This document shows, in pieces, positions 1-10,984 of a stretch of 64,000 bases of DNA. Below the pieces are notes generated by a model. The model ran no database searches and had not been told where the DNA came from. It saw nothing but the letters and a program-made list of their open reading frames with translations. A program made the translations under genes and the position numbers. Positions within the stretch are counted from its first letter, which is position 1; each line of letters starts with the position of its first letter. This stretch comes from Pachyseris speciosa (lineage: Eukaryota > Cnidaria > Anthozoa > Scleractinia > Pachyseridae), in NCBI GenBank assembly GCA_016490735.1, contig JAEMWC010000032.1, positions 1,348,501 through 1,412,500 of the forward strand, read 5' to 3'.

Positions 1-1403
1 CTGAGGATATATTGACTGGTTGGTCTGTTCCTGGGTTAAATCGATGAACTTGATTTCTCCCTAGGTCAAACTTGACGTGTTTGGGGGGAACTTGAGGGAC
101 TTGCCGTATTTGAGATCGGTTTCGGCGTAGTTCCTTACCACTTGGTGTAGCTACCATGTAAGACCGAGGGGCACCGTCAACCTCATTCTGTACCACTGCC
201 GGGTTCCATTCCAGTGTCTTGGGGTTCTGAATGGTCACATGTTCACCAGGAAGCAGACTAGATAGAGGAGTGGTATGCTGATCATAGTAGTATTTCTGTT
301 GGGCCTGTCTTTCTTGCAGTCTACTGACGACATCTTCATTGGTTTGGTCACTTCGGATCTTCCTAGGCAGGTTGTCTTGTACTTGTCTTCCGAACAGCAG
401 TTCTGCTGGAGATGGTAGCTTGTTGTCGATTGGGGTTGCGCGAAGGCATAGAAGAGCTTTGTTCGGGTCTGAGTTGGATCTCTTGGCTTTCTTCAAAACT
501 CGTTTAACAGTTTTCACTTGACTCTCGATGAATCCATTACTGCGTAGATAGTTGGGTGAACTTGTCACGTGACTGAAACCATACTCGTTTGCGAACTGTC
601 GGTAGTGGCCTTGATAGTGGGGCCCGTTGTCGGATCTCACAATCCTAGGAATTCCGTGTTCACTGAAGATTTGTTTAGTCAGATCTGCAACACACTTGCT
701 AGGGCTTTGGCCCTTTGGGATTTTTCTGACAAACGGGTACTTGGTGTAGTAATCTGCAACCAAGAGATTCATCACCATCGAGGTAGAATATGTCAGTTCC
801 TATAGTGTGCCAAGGTCGTGGTGGCACTTCAGATGGAATTAGAGGTTCTCTTGCTTGCTTGGGTTGCAGTTCTTGGCATATCAAGCACGACTTTGTCAAT
901 TCTTCAATGTCTTTGTTCAAGTTCCTCCAGAATACTGATGTGCGTGCCCTGAGTTTGGTCTTTTCTGTGCCTTGGTGGCCAGCATGTAGTTTCGAGAGGA
1001 TATCCCCTTGGAGCGACTGCGGAATGATGATTCGGTGGCTTTTGAAGAGCAAACTGTCCTCGATGGCTAGTTCTTCTCGATAATGCCAGTATGGATGAAG
1101 GATTGAAGGTAGTTCTTTCACTGTCTTGGGCCAGCCATTGAAGACAACTTCCTTGAGGGCAGCAAGTTCAGGGTCTCTTGCTGTTTCTGCTCGGATGTTC
1201 TGCAAATATTCATCTGCAAACTGTGGACAGATGTCGTGAATCTGCACATTGAGATCTGGTATTGGTGCGTCTTCTTCAGGAGATAGTCTTGAAAGGGCGT
1301 CAGCTATCTGCATTTGCTTCCCTGGCCGGTACTTGATTCGGAGGTCATATGGCTGTAGACGCAGGAGCATTCTTTGTAGCCTTGGGGGTGCTGAGATGAG
1401 ATT
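1..1403 (-). pseudogene. Pol of gypsy element A: RNase H end and integrase (3' part)
   Basis: Continues pol after the LINE insertion. It has the end of RNase H (YRPGKQMQIADALSRL), an HHCC zinc domain (HAGHQGTEK ... CLICQE), then the integrase core starting GTDIFYLDGDE. A two-base deletion near 750 shifts the frame. In the second frame the core continues with YYTKYPF, a second catalytic Asp in RSDNGPHYQ, the Glu in NGFIESQVKTVK, and a C-terminal chromatin-side region rich in basic residues up to the window edge. The frame is open at position 1, so the true end is outside. Confidence 0.85.
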
Positions 1404-1406
1404 GTT

Positions 1407-3518
1407 ATGACCAAAGTAATCGCCGCAAGAATAAAGGAGGTACTTCCAAGTATCATCCATCACAATCAAACTGGATACCTTAAGGATCGTTACATTGGGG
1501 AAACCATAAGATCGATTTTTGACATTATGGATTTTACTCTCAATGAAAATATCTCGGGTCTTATGATCTTTATAGATTTTCATAAAGCTTTCGACTCATT
1601 AGAGTGGGATTACCTTTATAAATGTTTGGAAGCTTTCAATTTTGGAGAGAACTTTATTAGATGGGTTAAAACATTTTATAAAAACATAGAAAGCTGCACC
1701 CTGAATAATGGCTTCTTCTCGGAATATTTTAAGCTTGAGCGAGGTGTGAGGCAAGGTGATCCCCTCTCCCCTTATCTCTTCGTTCTGGCCATTGAAACAT
1801 TGGCGATTGCCATTAGACAAAATTCTGAAATAAAGGGAATCGTTATCGGAAAAGAAGAAACAAAGCTTCTGCAATATGCTGATGATACCACAGCGACTTT
1901 ATCGGATAAAGATTCAGCTACAGCACTTTTCAAATTGCTAGACTTATTTAAAAGTGTTTCTGGTTTAATGATCAATTGCACAAAGACAGAAGGAATGTGG
2001 ATTGGGTCCGCTAGGTACAGCAAATCGAAACCTTTTGGAATCAAGTGGCCAGATGAGCCGATAAAGGCACTTGGAGTGTATTTTACGTATGATATTAAGC
2101 TACTTCACGAAAAGAATTTCATAGAAAACTTAGATTCTATTAAAAAACTTATTAATCTCTGGTCGTCCAGAGGTCTTTCCATTTATGGTAAAGTGACAGT
2201 CATAAAATCTTTGCTAATTCCAAAATTTGTTTATGTCTCGTCTTTACTTCCGACCCCCAAGGAATTGGTAAAAGATTTAAACAGATTGTTATTTAAATTT
2301 CTATGGAAAGGTACGGATAAAGTCACCCGAGCGTCGACAATAAATGATTTTGAACATGGAGGCTTAAGAATGATTGATATTGATAGTATGATCGTATCTC
2401 TAAGATTAGCATGGTTAAAAAGAATATTTAATGAAAATGGTGGAACATGGAAAAGCCACCTAGGTTATCTCCTGGAACGCTCCGGTGGCTTATTCTTCAT
2501 TAACTGTAATTATGATTTAAAAGATTATCCAAAATTTTCTCAATTCTATCATGAACTTCTGAGTTGGTGGGCACATTTTCGAAACACTTTTGATTCAAAA
2601 CGTGATTGGTGTCATATAATTTGGAATAATAAAGAGATACGCATTGGGAATAAACCTGTTTACTATAAAAAATATTTTGAATCTGGTATAATTTTTGTTA
2701 AGGATCTGTTATTTCATTTGAATATTGAAGAGTCATTTAACTGCATTAAACGCAAACTTAGCAAAACGAATCTTTTAATGTGGGCAGGACTTCGTCATTC
2801 TATACCAATTAACCTTAAATTAGATACCCCTCAGAATTCTCTGGCACCCACTCCAATTCTAAAAATAAAAAATAACACTTTTGATGTAACAAAAAAGAAA
2901 TCAAGAGATTATTATAATTTGTTAATCAGTAATAAGGCTCAATTTCCGAATGCTACTAATAATTTAAGAAGTGATTTCCATTTGTCTACTGACCAGCTGA
3001 AGCAAGTCTTTAGACTTCCTCACAGCGTTGCTTTTGAACCATACGTGAAAGCTTTTCAATACAAAATATTAAACTCAATTTTATTCACTAATGTTAAATT
3101 GCACAAAATTGGTTTCACAGAGAGTGACCTCTGTAGTTTTTGTGAGACAGTACCTGAGACTTTACACCATTTACTTTTTCAATGTAGTCATTCAAGGCTG
3201 TTTTGGTCCAACTTCGAATGGTATTGGCTCTCTTTAACGAATGACAAGATCCAGTTATCTCTTCAAGATGTAGTAGTTGGAATAATTTCCTCTCAATACT
3301 CTTCACTTCTAAACCTTCTAAATTTTTTTATTATCATTGGAAAATTGTATCTATGGGACTGCAGGAGAGATCACGTGCACCCTGACTTACAGAGATTTAA
3401 GGTCAGACTGAAATTGAAGTATGAAATTGAACGTTTTATAAGTTTAAAAAATAAGAATTATAATATTTTTAAAAAGAAATGGATCTTTCCACCTTCTTTG
3501 TTATTCAACCAAGTATAA
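1407..3518 (+). CDS. LINE ORF2 fragment: reverse transcriptase and C-terminal region
   Basis: This is 703 uninterrupted codons. Motif A is FIDFHKAFDSLEW, then RQGDPLSPYLF, the catalytic YADD in LLQYADDTTATLS, and a long C-terminal region ending with a Cys/His cluster (CSFCETVPE ... HHLLFQC), typical of Tx1 and related L1-group LINEs. The N-terminal apurinic endonuclease and the first RT blocks are missing because of 5' truncation, so the ATG used here is not the native start. No frameshift or internal stop is present. Confidence 0.88.
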   Translation: MTKVIAARIKEVLPSIIHHNQTGYLKDRYIGETIRSIFDIMDFTLNENISGLMIFIDFHKAFDSLEWDYLYKCLEAFNFGENFIRWVKTFYKNIESCTLNNGFFSEYFKLERGVRQGDPLSPYLFVLAIETLAIAIRQNSEIKGIVIGKEETKLLQYADDTTATLSDKDSATALFKLLDLFKSVSGLMINCTKTEGMWIGSARYSKSKPFGIKWPDEPIKALGVYFTYDIKLLHEKNFIENLDSIKKLINLWSSRGLSIYGKVTVIKSLLIPKFVYVSSLLPTPKELVKDLNRLLFKFLWKGTDKVTRASTINDFEHGGLRMIDIDSMIVSLRLAWLKRIFNENGGTWKSHLGYLLERSGGLFFINCNYDLKDYPKFSQFYHELLSWWAHFRNTFDSKRDWCHIIWNNKEIRIGNKPVYYKKYFESGIIFVKDLLFHLNIEESFNCIKRKLSKTNLLMWAGLRHSIPINLKLDTPQNSLAPTPILKIKNNTFDVTKKKSRDYYNLLISNKAQFPNATNNLRSDFHLSTDQLKQVFRLPHSVAFEPYVKAFQYKILNSILFTNVKLHKIGFTESDLCSFCETVPETLHHLLFQCSHSRLFWSNFEWYWLSLTNDKIQLSLQDVVVGIISSQYSSLLNLLNFFIIIGKLYLWDCRRDHVHPDLQRFKVRLKLKYEIERFISLKNKNYNIFKKKWIFPPSLLFNQV

Positions 3519-3525
3519 ATGTAAG

Positions 3526-3526
<1 letters not shown>

Positions 3527-3572
<46 letters not shown>
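3527..3572. repeat. (AT)n microsatellite in the LINE 3' UTR
   Basis: About 20 TA dinucleotides followed by a T run, just after the LINE stop codon. Confidence 0.95.
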
Positions 3573-3580
<8 letters not shown>

Positions 3581-3864
3581 TTTTCTTTTGGTTCTGGCGT
3601 AGTGTAATCTTGTATCCTTTTAGCGTTTTAGTTTTGTTTGACTAGTTATATGTATATATATTTTGCGTAATGTAATCTCGTTTCCTTTTAGCTTGTTAGT
3701 TTTGTTTCATTAGTAATTATTGTAACGCAAGTATTGTAGAATAGTGTAAATTGTCAATTGTAATGTTTTGTAATCTGAACTACTGTAATTATTGTAAAGC
3801 AGTTTTGTTTTGTTACAATAAACTATAAAGTTGTTGGAAAAAAAAAAAAAAAAAAAAAAAAAAA

Positions 3865-5798
3865 GAGATGAGATTCTTCAGCTGGATTGCCTCCAGTGGT
3901 TTGTGGTCTGATTCTGCAACAAAGGTTCGGCCATAAAGGTATGTATGGAAACGCTCGCATCCATACACCACAGCTAGAAGCTCTCGCTCAATGTTAGCGT
4001 AACGCGACTCTGTTTCTGTTAGGGCCTTACTGGCAAAGGCGATTGGTTTCTCGTCTTGCAGTAAGGTTGCTCCAAGACCTTTTGTCGAGGCGTCAACTTG
4101 AAGAGTGACTTCCTTAGTTGCATCATAGTATGCCAGGGTAGTTTCAGCACTAATGGTATTCTTGATTACATCAAAAGTCTGTTGATGCGTTGGAGTCCAG
4201 TCAAAAGCATTGCTTTCCTTGACTAGTTCTCGCAGGGGAGCTGTCAGGGTGCTGAGATTTAAGATGAATGGCCCCATGTACGTTGCTAAACCGAGGAATG
4301 ACTGCAGCTCTTGTTTACTAGTGGGGGGTGCCATCTGCTTCAGGGCCGACACTTTGGCAGGGTCTGGCTGTACTCCATCTTCACCACATACGACTCCATA
4401 AAACTTGATCTTTCTCTGTTTGATCTTACACTTGTCGGGGTTAAGCTTCAGCCCAGTATCTCTGCACCTGGTAAGCATCTCGTTGAAGTGTCTGTCGTGT
4501 TCCTCTTCGGACTTTCCAAAAACCACAATGTCGTCAGCGATTCCTATTGTTCCTTTGCAACCTTCAAAGGTTTGGTCTATCTTTGCTTGGAACACATCCT
4601 GGGACATCTTGAGTCTGAATGGCATGCGAAGAAACCTGTAGCGGCCAAATGGTGAATTAAAGGTGGTTAAGTAGCTGGATTCATGGTCAAGTTCAACGTT
4701 CCAATAACCACATTTGGCGTCGACAATGCTGAAGTACTTCGCACCACTCAACTTCGGGAGGATTTCTTCTAATGTGGGAATCACATGATGTTCTCTGGAT
4801 ATCGCTTTGTTGAGGTCCTTGGGATCTAGGCAAATTCTTAAGCTGCCGTTCGGCTTCCTCCGGTAGACCAAACTATTCACCCAGGCAGTTGGCTCGCCTT
4901 CTTTGATCTTGGTGATAATTCCTCGGGCAACCATGTCTTCAAGCTCGCTTTTGATGTCTTCCCGCAGACTGAGGGCCACTCGCCGTTGGGCGTGGACAAC
5001 TGGGGGCACTGTGGGGTCCACCGTGATGTGGTATTGGCCCTGGAATTTGCCTATACCGTCAAAACATTCTGGGTAGCGATGCACCAAATCTTCCTTGTCT
5101 TTGATTGGTGGGGTCTCCCGTACTGAATTCTGCTCAACAGAACAGTTCAGGGTAACGAGGTTGAGCTCTAGCGATGTGGGTAGTCCAATGATGGCTGAAC
5201 CATCTGCTTCTGTGACGTAGAAGTTTGCAACTGATTTTCTGCCTCTGAAATTGCAAGGGATTCTGCATATACCATGTTGGGTGAGCTTGGCCCCTCCATA
5301 AGCTGTGAGCACTGTGTGAGACTGCTCGAGGACTCCTGGCGTAGGGAAACCCTCTGATGTGATGTTCTGGGGGTACATTCGGCGATACAGCCTCAGGGGT
5401 AGGATGTTTCCTTGGGCTCCTGTATCCAACTTGGCTTTCAGTGCAGTCTGTCGATTGTTGTTGCTGCCCAGGTCAATGCTTATGGTCACGAAGACTTCGT
5501 CTGCAGGTCGAGCTCGAGGCTCAAAGGCATGAACAGTGATAGATTCAAATGTGATAGATTCAAATTGATCGCTCAGCTCCCTCCTATCGCCATCTCTGCG
5601 TTTTGCACTGGAGGATCGTCGTCTGCTGTGACGCTCTTTGCTTTTAGACTGGGGGCGTGATCTGTTATTTTGCCTGTTGCTCCTTGGTTCCTGGAGCGGC
5701 ACATTCTTGCCCAGTGGTGGTCTTTCTGACAGTTCAAACACACGGACCCATAAGCGGGGCATTTTTCTCTGGGCTTCAACAGATGCTCGAGGCCACAA
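3865..5798 (-). pseudogene. Pol of gypsy element A: protease, RT, RNase H (5' part)
   Basis: Domains in order: a basic linker; an aspartic protease with LDTGAQGN; a reverse transcriptase with WVNSLV, RICLDPKDLN and the catalytic IADD (Tyr of YxDD replaced by Ile, as in many elements of this group); and RNase H with LQVDAS, ERELLAVV and ESDHKPLEAI. One oddity is MPFRLKMSQ where Gly is expected in place of Arg. The reading frame stops where the LINE is inserted, directly after codons for QLKNLI. The same frame resumes at 1403 on the other side with PPRLQRMLLRLQ. The open frame beyond 3865 is only the LINE poly(A) tract read backwards. Confidence 0.88.
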
Positions 5799-6421
5799 TT
5801 ATGGCATTTCTTCGGTTTGTCTTCGGGGTCGTTTCTTTTAACTCCGTGAATATCTTTGTAGTTCTCGCCGTCGAGCTGTTCCAGTTGGGACTGGGTGGCT
5901 TCGTGTGTTCTGGCGATGTCAATAGCTTCGTCGAGGGAAAGCTCTTCGCCCTTTTCCAGTAGTTTTTCTTGAACCTTTTTGTGCTTAGTTCCTACGATTA
6001 TTTGTTCGATCAGGCGCTCGTCCGACTCGGCCTTGTCTCTGAACTTGCACTTCGTTGCTTGATTTCGGCATCGCGTCAAGAAATCGTCGATTGATTCTTC
6101 ATTCTTCTGTCTGAGCTGCTGCAGTTGATATCTGGCTAATCGGTGGTTTACTTTCGGCGCCACGTGCTTCTCAAATCGCTGCCAAATTACATTTGGTTTC
6201 GTACGGTCGTCGTCATTTTCCCATGTCCAACTATTGTAGGTTTCGAGCCCTTGCCTGCCAATCCATATCAGTATGAACGAGGCTTGTTCCTTCTCCGTCT
6301 TCCTTGAATACGGACCGCTAAAAATTAGGTCGCAGTATTGCTTGAATTTCGCCAATTCGTCTCGCAGATCTGAAGCGTCCCAGTTCATCTCTGGAGTTCT
6401 GAATCCTGCAGCAGAAGCCAT
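5573..6421 (-). CDS. Gag polyprotein of gypsy element A
   Basis: This is a 282-residue structural protein starting about 90 bases after the primer binding site. It has a helical capsid-like region (about residues 1-190) and a nucleocapsid part with two zinc-knuckle-like clusters: CHNCG with a following Cys, then CLNCQKDHHWARMC, which is a CCHC knuckle. The start MASAAGF is the first ATG after the LTR. The downstream pol frame overlaps by about 225 bases and is in the -1 frame. That fits expression of Gag-Pol by -1 ribosomal frameshifting, although I saw no clear canonical slippery heptamer. The frame is open throughout. Confidence 0.85.
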   Translation of the reverse strand: MASAAGFRTPEMNWDASDLRDELAKFKQYCDLIFSGPYSRKTEKEQASFILIWIGRQGLETYNSWTWENDDDRTKPNVIWQRFEKHVAPKVNHRLARYQLQQLRQKNEESIDDFLTRCRNQATKCKFRDKAESDERLIEQIIVGTKHKKVQEKLLEKGEELSLDEAIDIARTHEATQSQLEQLDGENYKDIHGVKRNDPEDKPKKCHNCGLEHLLKPREKCPAYGSVCLNCQKDHHWARMCRSRNQGATGKITDHAPSLKAKSVTADDDPPVQNAEMAIGGS

Positions 6422-6511
6422 TTTCCGCTAAATCGGTGTGTTAAACCGCTTGGAAATCGGAGATTTCGACGTGTTTCGGTTCGCTCTAGTTTTTCCTTAC
6501 TTCTGACACCA

Positions 6512-6679
6512 TGTCGAGTCAATAAACCAGCCAACGTTTGTGTTAAACATCGTATAATATCAACTCGAAGAAGCGAATTTCTGCACAACACACGCACGAG
6601 GTAAACACTACAATCAGAGTAAAATTACACCACATGTCATGTGACCGGAAGTGGTCATAAACCGGAAGCGATCATTACA
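6512..6679 (-). repeat. 5' LTR of gypsy element A
   Basis: Read on the minus strand it starts TGTAATG and ends CTCGACA, giving the usual TG..CA ends. It is followed at once by TGGTGTCAGAAG, the same primer binding site start used by gypsy element B at 22829. The right boundary is where homology to the interrupted transposase stops. With no second LTR in the window the outer limit is inferred. Confidence 0.7.
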
Positions 6680-8082
6680 AATTCTCACAGCAGCAATTCT
6701 CCTTGTTTGCTCAACCTCCTGCCTTGACAGTTGTCTATTTGATTCTCGTTTGGGAGGCATATTAAGGGTAACACCCAGTGGGTCCAATAAGTCTTTAATT
6801 GTAAATCCCTTGTCTGCCATCACACTGTCACCTTTCTCAAGTAGATTCAGTATACCACTTTCCTTAACAATCTGCTTGTCAGATGCATTGCCTCCCCACA
6901 ACTTCGATAAAAATGTGACTACTCCTGTAGGACTGATACCAACTAAAAGCTTGAATGTATTATGTGACTTGTAACTTGAATATGTTATTGTTTGGTTAGT
7001 TAAGGAAGAAGGAATCTCGATGAAAAATTCAGTACAGTCTATTATTACTCTGGTATTAGGAAATTTCTTGAAACATTCTGGCATATTGGCTGCAATAATG
7101 TCTTTGCTTGGCCACACAATTAAATGCTTTAAATACACAGCAAGCACATTGTACCAGGTAATTAGCACTCGCGAAACTGTACTAACTGAGACACAAAATC
7201 TCTGTGCCAAGTCCTGTTCCAATAATCCAAGCCTTAGCCTCATAAACACCATCATCAAATACTCATCCACAAGTCTCTCTCAAGTTTTCTTTGAGGACCT
7301 GGCTTCTGCTTAACATCATTTTCCAAATATTCCTTTCGCTTTAGTGAATTCTTTCCACTCCAGTAATTTAGCTTTCCAGCTATCTGTGATATGCTGGTAA
7401 ATATTACCATGAATGTTCCAAAATTTACGAATCCAGTGTAAAATCTGGTTTTCGGGTCATCGCCTTTAAGGTCCTCTGCTGTAAGCAAAGGCAAATTTAC
7501 CTGTATTCCAACTTCTTTTACTTCAACTGCAGTTTGAACACCACTGTCAACACAATCGGAACGAAACTGAATACCTGTATCTCTTGATCCATCCCTGAAA
7601 ATATCTCCAGAGTCAAACACACATACCTTTGCAGGAATATAGTCATGGAAACAATGATCAAAGTTATTTCCAGTGCACACAGCAGCAGCTTGTGTAGTTT
7701 TAGATGAATCTTCGTAAAGCTCTCGACGAGTTCGCAGTTTCGAACATGTTACCGATTTCCCCGATCTGCTAGACAAAGGATTATTCCGTCGAAGAGGTGA
7801 TTTTGGGGCTGGCTTCGAAGGGAACAACGTTGGAAACTGACACCATGGCTTTGGGCCTTCTTTGCTTTTAAAATGCAAGCTGCACACTCTTGTTCCAGGC
7901 TTCGGAGAAAAATTCTGACGCACATTTCTGAGCCTAGCGATCCAAATTTTTCTTGCTTTACTATCCTTTGGAAGTTTGTGAAGTTTAACTGTCTTACCAT
8001 TGACAACTTTGCCACTATAACTATGGCAAAGTGGCACACAGCAATAAATTACTCCACGAGGAACTGTTTCCTTCCCCGCCAT
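6680..8082 (-). pseudogene. THAP-domain DDE transposase, truncated by gypsy element A
   Basis: Starts MAGKETVP. An N-terminal THAP zinc finger (CVPLC ... CSLHF, with the conserved W, P and a terminal P motif) is followed by a low-complexity linker. A one-base frameshift at about 7255-7270 leads into a helix-turn-helix (RLGLLEQDLAQRFCVSVS) and a DDE_Tnp_4-like core with DCTEFF, GGNASDK and ADKGFTIKDLL. The third catalytic Glu block, usually just after the RIAAVRI segment, is missing because the gypsy LTR begins exactly there. THAP fused to DDE_Tnp_4 is common in cnidarian DNA transposons (ISL2EU/Harbinger-like groups); the exact family is not certain. Confidence 0.82.
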
Positions 8083-8162
8083 ATTGGAAATTGTACTTAC
8101 CCTAGCCTCGCTTTCGAGCTACGCGTTACCAGTCTCCGCTGTGATTCAAATATCTTGGGAAA

Positions 8163-9093
8163 GGGCTATTGGCTCAAGCAGGTAGAAGACACCTTAGATG
8201 TCGTTTTGCAGGGGATTGTGCATGGAGATATTCAGAATTTCTTCTTGTCAGGCTACAATTTACTGTCCACGACTGACCACAAGAACAAGTTGCGACAGTT
8301 CATCGTGGCAACTATGTTGAGTCATGTGAAGGATTTAAAGATGACACACACTCGAGAAGAAGTTAGAGAAACGAAAAGGCAGATCAGATTGCTAGAAATG
8401 GTAGATGTACTGGAATTCTTGGTGTATGAAACTCTTGGTGGAAAAGATCTCATCGCGTTGTGGAATAAACTGTTTGTCAACATTGATGATGTTCCTACGG
8501 CCGAAACTTATGAAGAAGGCAACTACATGGGCCAGATTACTGACCTTGATAGGTTAGACCTGGATGAAGATGTCTATGTAAGGATTATCCAAGAATGGTC
8601 TGCACTGGAACATATTTTCGACCAGCTGATTACTGCCCTTCCTGACAATCTGAAAATTTTGGCTCGTAAGTTCTACATTAGAACCTGGGACAAAAGGAGG
8701 AAATTTGAACGAGAACATAAAGGTGCCCTTGCCAACCCCATCAAGCAAAGAACAATTCATGAAGTTGCATGCCAATACATAATGCAGTATGCTGAGGATT
8801 ACTTAAACGCAAAGGGCTCTGCTGCAAAGTGTTACTGAAATCTACTTAAAGCAATTCCTCCTGGTTACACATCTCCAGGATTCCTTCAGGAAGTTGCTGA
8901 TATAACCTTGAAACACGGAAGCGAACGAGGTCGTGTGGTATTCAAAGAGCGCCTTTTGCAATACATGTCCTTGGTCCCCGAATCAGTATTAATGTCTCTT
9001 CCTGTTGGCTATATAAGCCAGATATTCGTTCATGGTCAAGAGGTGTTACAGCGCAAACTTGACTACATCAAATTGCCAGAGTTAGATCTAGAC
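8163..9093 (+). pseudogene. Unrecognised conserved-looking gene with one nonsense codon
   Basis: A single frame of about 310 codons runs from an acceptor-like site (TTGGCTCAAGCAG) to a stop at about 9093, broken only by a TGA at 8836. The same frame continues after that stop with KAIPPGYTSPGF and ends KLDYIKLPELDLD. Composition is that of an ordinary soluble, helical, Leu/Asp/Glu-rich protein, with no membrane segment or motif I recognise. A long intron-free frame with a single nonsense change suggests a decayed exon or a processed copy. I cannot assign a family. Confidence 0.45.
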
Positions 9094-9096
9094 TGA

Positions 9097-9475
9097 AGGC
9101 AAAATTCTTCACAGACAAAGTTTCTAGGGAAGCAGGATGATTGTTGTAGTCGGTTAACAGCATTATGAAACTCTCTGTGGTTGCCCCTGAAAAAGTTGGT
9201 TGTGGCGTGCGGGGCGTCTTCCCGAAACCCCAAGCTTGTTTCAGACCAAACTTTGCGTCATCTTGTTGCCATGGGTATGTCAAACTAAAAAACGACTTTT
9301 TTGGAATCTCTAATCTAGATACCACAAATAGGTCACGTACAATGTGATTTCCTACTTTGTTTAAAGCATTTTAAAAATATATTCGTGTTCAAAGAGGGTT
9401 TGTATACTGAAAAACCGGGTTGAGCCTCCTTAAATGCATTGGCTGCTGATAAGAGAGTCAGAATACTAAACATAT
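9097..9475. other. No gene seen
   Basis: AT-rich spacer between the broken gene and the LINE relic. Short frames here are chance. Confidence 0.6.
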
Positions 9476-10186
9476 TTAATTTCCCACGTCCAACACTATT
9501 TTGTACATGATTTTACAAAGTAAAGAACATTTTCCATTTTTGGGTAGTCTGTTCCAACATGTAGCGCCTCTAAAGGCGAAAGATTGTTGCCCAGTTTTCA
9601 ATCTACAACACGGTAGATTGAGATCTCTTTTATATCGTGTGTTTCTATCAGGATGAGCTAGTCTGCGTGTCAATTTTTGATGAAGACTGTCTGTTGCCCG
9701 ACCATTTAGGCACTTATGAATCATAACAGAACCATTTAAAAGTAGTTTATCAGCAATAGGAAGCCATCTACAATGTAAGTGACTTCAGTCCCTCAGAAAT
9801 GTGATCATACTTCTGGAGACCAAGAACTATCCTGCCAGCAAAGTTCTGACCTAACTGCAATCTTTTCAAATTTAATTTAGAGGTGTTGCTCCATTTGGTG
9901 GAACAATAAAGCAATTTACTGAAAACAAAAGCATTAATTAGTAAAACTAGTGTCTTTCTATCAAGAAGGTGCTTGATTCTATTGATCCTAATTAATCTAT
10001 GCATGTAATCTGAAACTATTTTGGTCACATGTTCATTATACCTTAAAAAGGAGTCAATTATTACACCCAGATTCTTGGCCACATGTACAGGTTTAATTTC
10101 TTTACCCAGTAATTCAACCGGCGGAAAAGATGGCAAGCTTCTCCCAATCTGAGGTTAACCAGGAGCTTAGTCTTATCAGGGTTATT
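9476..10186 (-). pseudogene. CR1/L2-type LINE reverse transcriptase relic
   Basis: Two minus-strand frames give the C-terminal part of a LINE polyprotein: NPDKTKLLV near 10160, then KNLGVIIDSFLRYNEHV, FVFSKLLYCSTKW, and RGATCWNRLPKN near the end. This is the usual order for CR1/L2/Jockey-group elements after the YxDD block. Several frameshifts separate the pieces. The outer DNA transposon at 10193-32297 inserted into this relic: on the far side (about 32304-32345) the minus-strand frame continues with HSLV joining directly to NNPDKTK. Confidence 0.75.
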
Positions 10187-10192
10187 GACTAG

Positions 10193-10350
10193 TACGGTGG
10201 CCCTCAAGGGACATGCTGCAAATTAAAAAAAAGTTGCTGCAAATTAAAAACGTAGCTGCAAATAAAAAAAGGTTGCTGCAAGTTTTAATAAAAGTTACTG
10301 CAAATTCAATATGGTTGCTACAAATTAAAACAAACAGTTGCTGCAAATAA
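10193..10350 (+). repeat. Left terminal inverted repeat and subterminal tandem repeats of outer transposon
   Basis: The TACGGTGGCC terminus is followed by about six copies of a roughly 20-bp unit with core GTTGCTGCAAATTAAAA. The inverted counterpart at 32170-32297 has the same unit, with core TTTGCAGCAACTATAT. Matching repeat units at both ends suggest transposase binding sites. Confidence 0.85.
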
Positions 10351-10984
10351 TATTCGACAAAGTGTGTGCACGCACTGAAAGAAGGAAGAGGACTCGGTAC
10401 AAGGCTTTTGAGCGCGAACCACTTGAAGCGGCCATAGTTTCCACATGGTTTCCAGTTTGTTAAAAATGTTTTGCTTTTCGTGCGGTGGCGAGTGTCCTTC
10501 AACTGCTAATTTTTGCCGTCAATGTGGTCAGCAGCTGGCTGTGGAACAGGACTCCAAGAAGGATGTCTTGAGTGCAGTCAATGACAATGCAGCCGGTTCG
10601 TCATGCCGGTCGGGAAATGGTTCAGCTAGTGCTACCTTGACATTCTCACAGTTTAAAGCCAGGAAAGAGGAAGATAGACGGGGATACTTTCGGAGAAAAC
10701 GACCGGCGAAGAGACCAAAACTTGTTCATCAACCAGACAACTCGGATGTAAAGATCAATGTTGGTATTATGGCTCTGAAGGGTGGGGCTCTCACCATAAA
10801 GAGAGGCGTAACACTTCCATTGACAGTCCCGCATAGTATTGGCGCTGATGAGTTGCTTGAAAAAGTGGTGGAAAAACACTTTCGCTTCAACAAGAATCAC
10901 AGGGAATTTTTTTCAATTCCCAACCTGGGTAAAAATGGTAAATTCTTGGGTTATATTTGTGATTTCAGTGGGAATTTCCCAAAC

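Larger units (their letters stand above)
1404..3864 (+). mobile_element. 5'-truncated Tx1/L1-like LINE with poly(A) tail
   Basis: The insert is flanked by an 11-bp direct repeat GAGATGAGATT (1393-1403 and 3865-3875) and ends in a run of about 26 A, so it arrived by target-primed reverse transcription. It is 5' truncated: the remaining open frame starts inside the reverse transcriptase domain at the very first codon after the duplication. An (AT)n tract at 3527-3572 and a 3' UTR of about 300 bases lie between the stop codon and the tail. The intact frame points to a fairly recent insertion. Confidence 0.93.
1..6679 (-). mobile_element. Ty3/gypsy LTR retrotransposon A, interrupted by a LINE
   Basis: The order on the minus strand is 5' LTR (6512-6679), a TGG-starting primer binding site (6500-6511), gag, then pol as protease, reverse transcriptase, RNase H and integrase. 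The 3' LTR lies beyond the left window edge. A LINE (1404-3864) splits the RNase H-integrase linker. The element lies inside the coding sequence of a THAP/DDE transposase, which resumes to the right at about 6680. The integrase part has a small deletion frameshift near position 750, and the RT motif that normally reads MPFG reads MPFR, so this copy is probably inactive. The right target-site flank is AATTC-like; the left one is outside the window. Confidence 0.9.

Noticed and set aside
569..1083. Plus-strand frames over the gypsy integrase, and similar frames at 4210-4655 and 5412-5962
   Set aside because: Antisense shadows of the minus-strand pol and gag genes.
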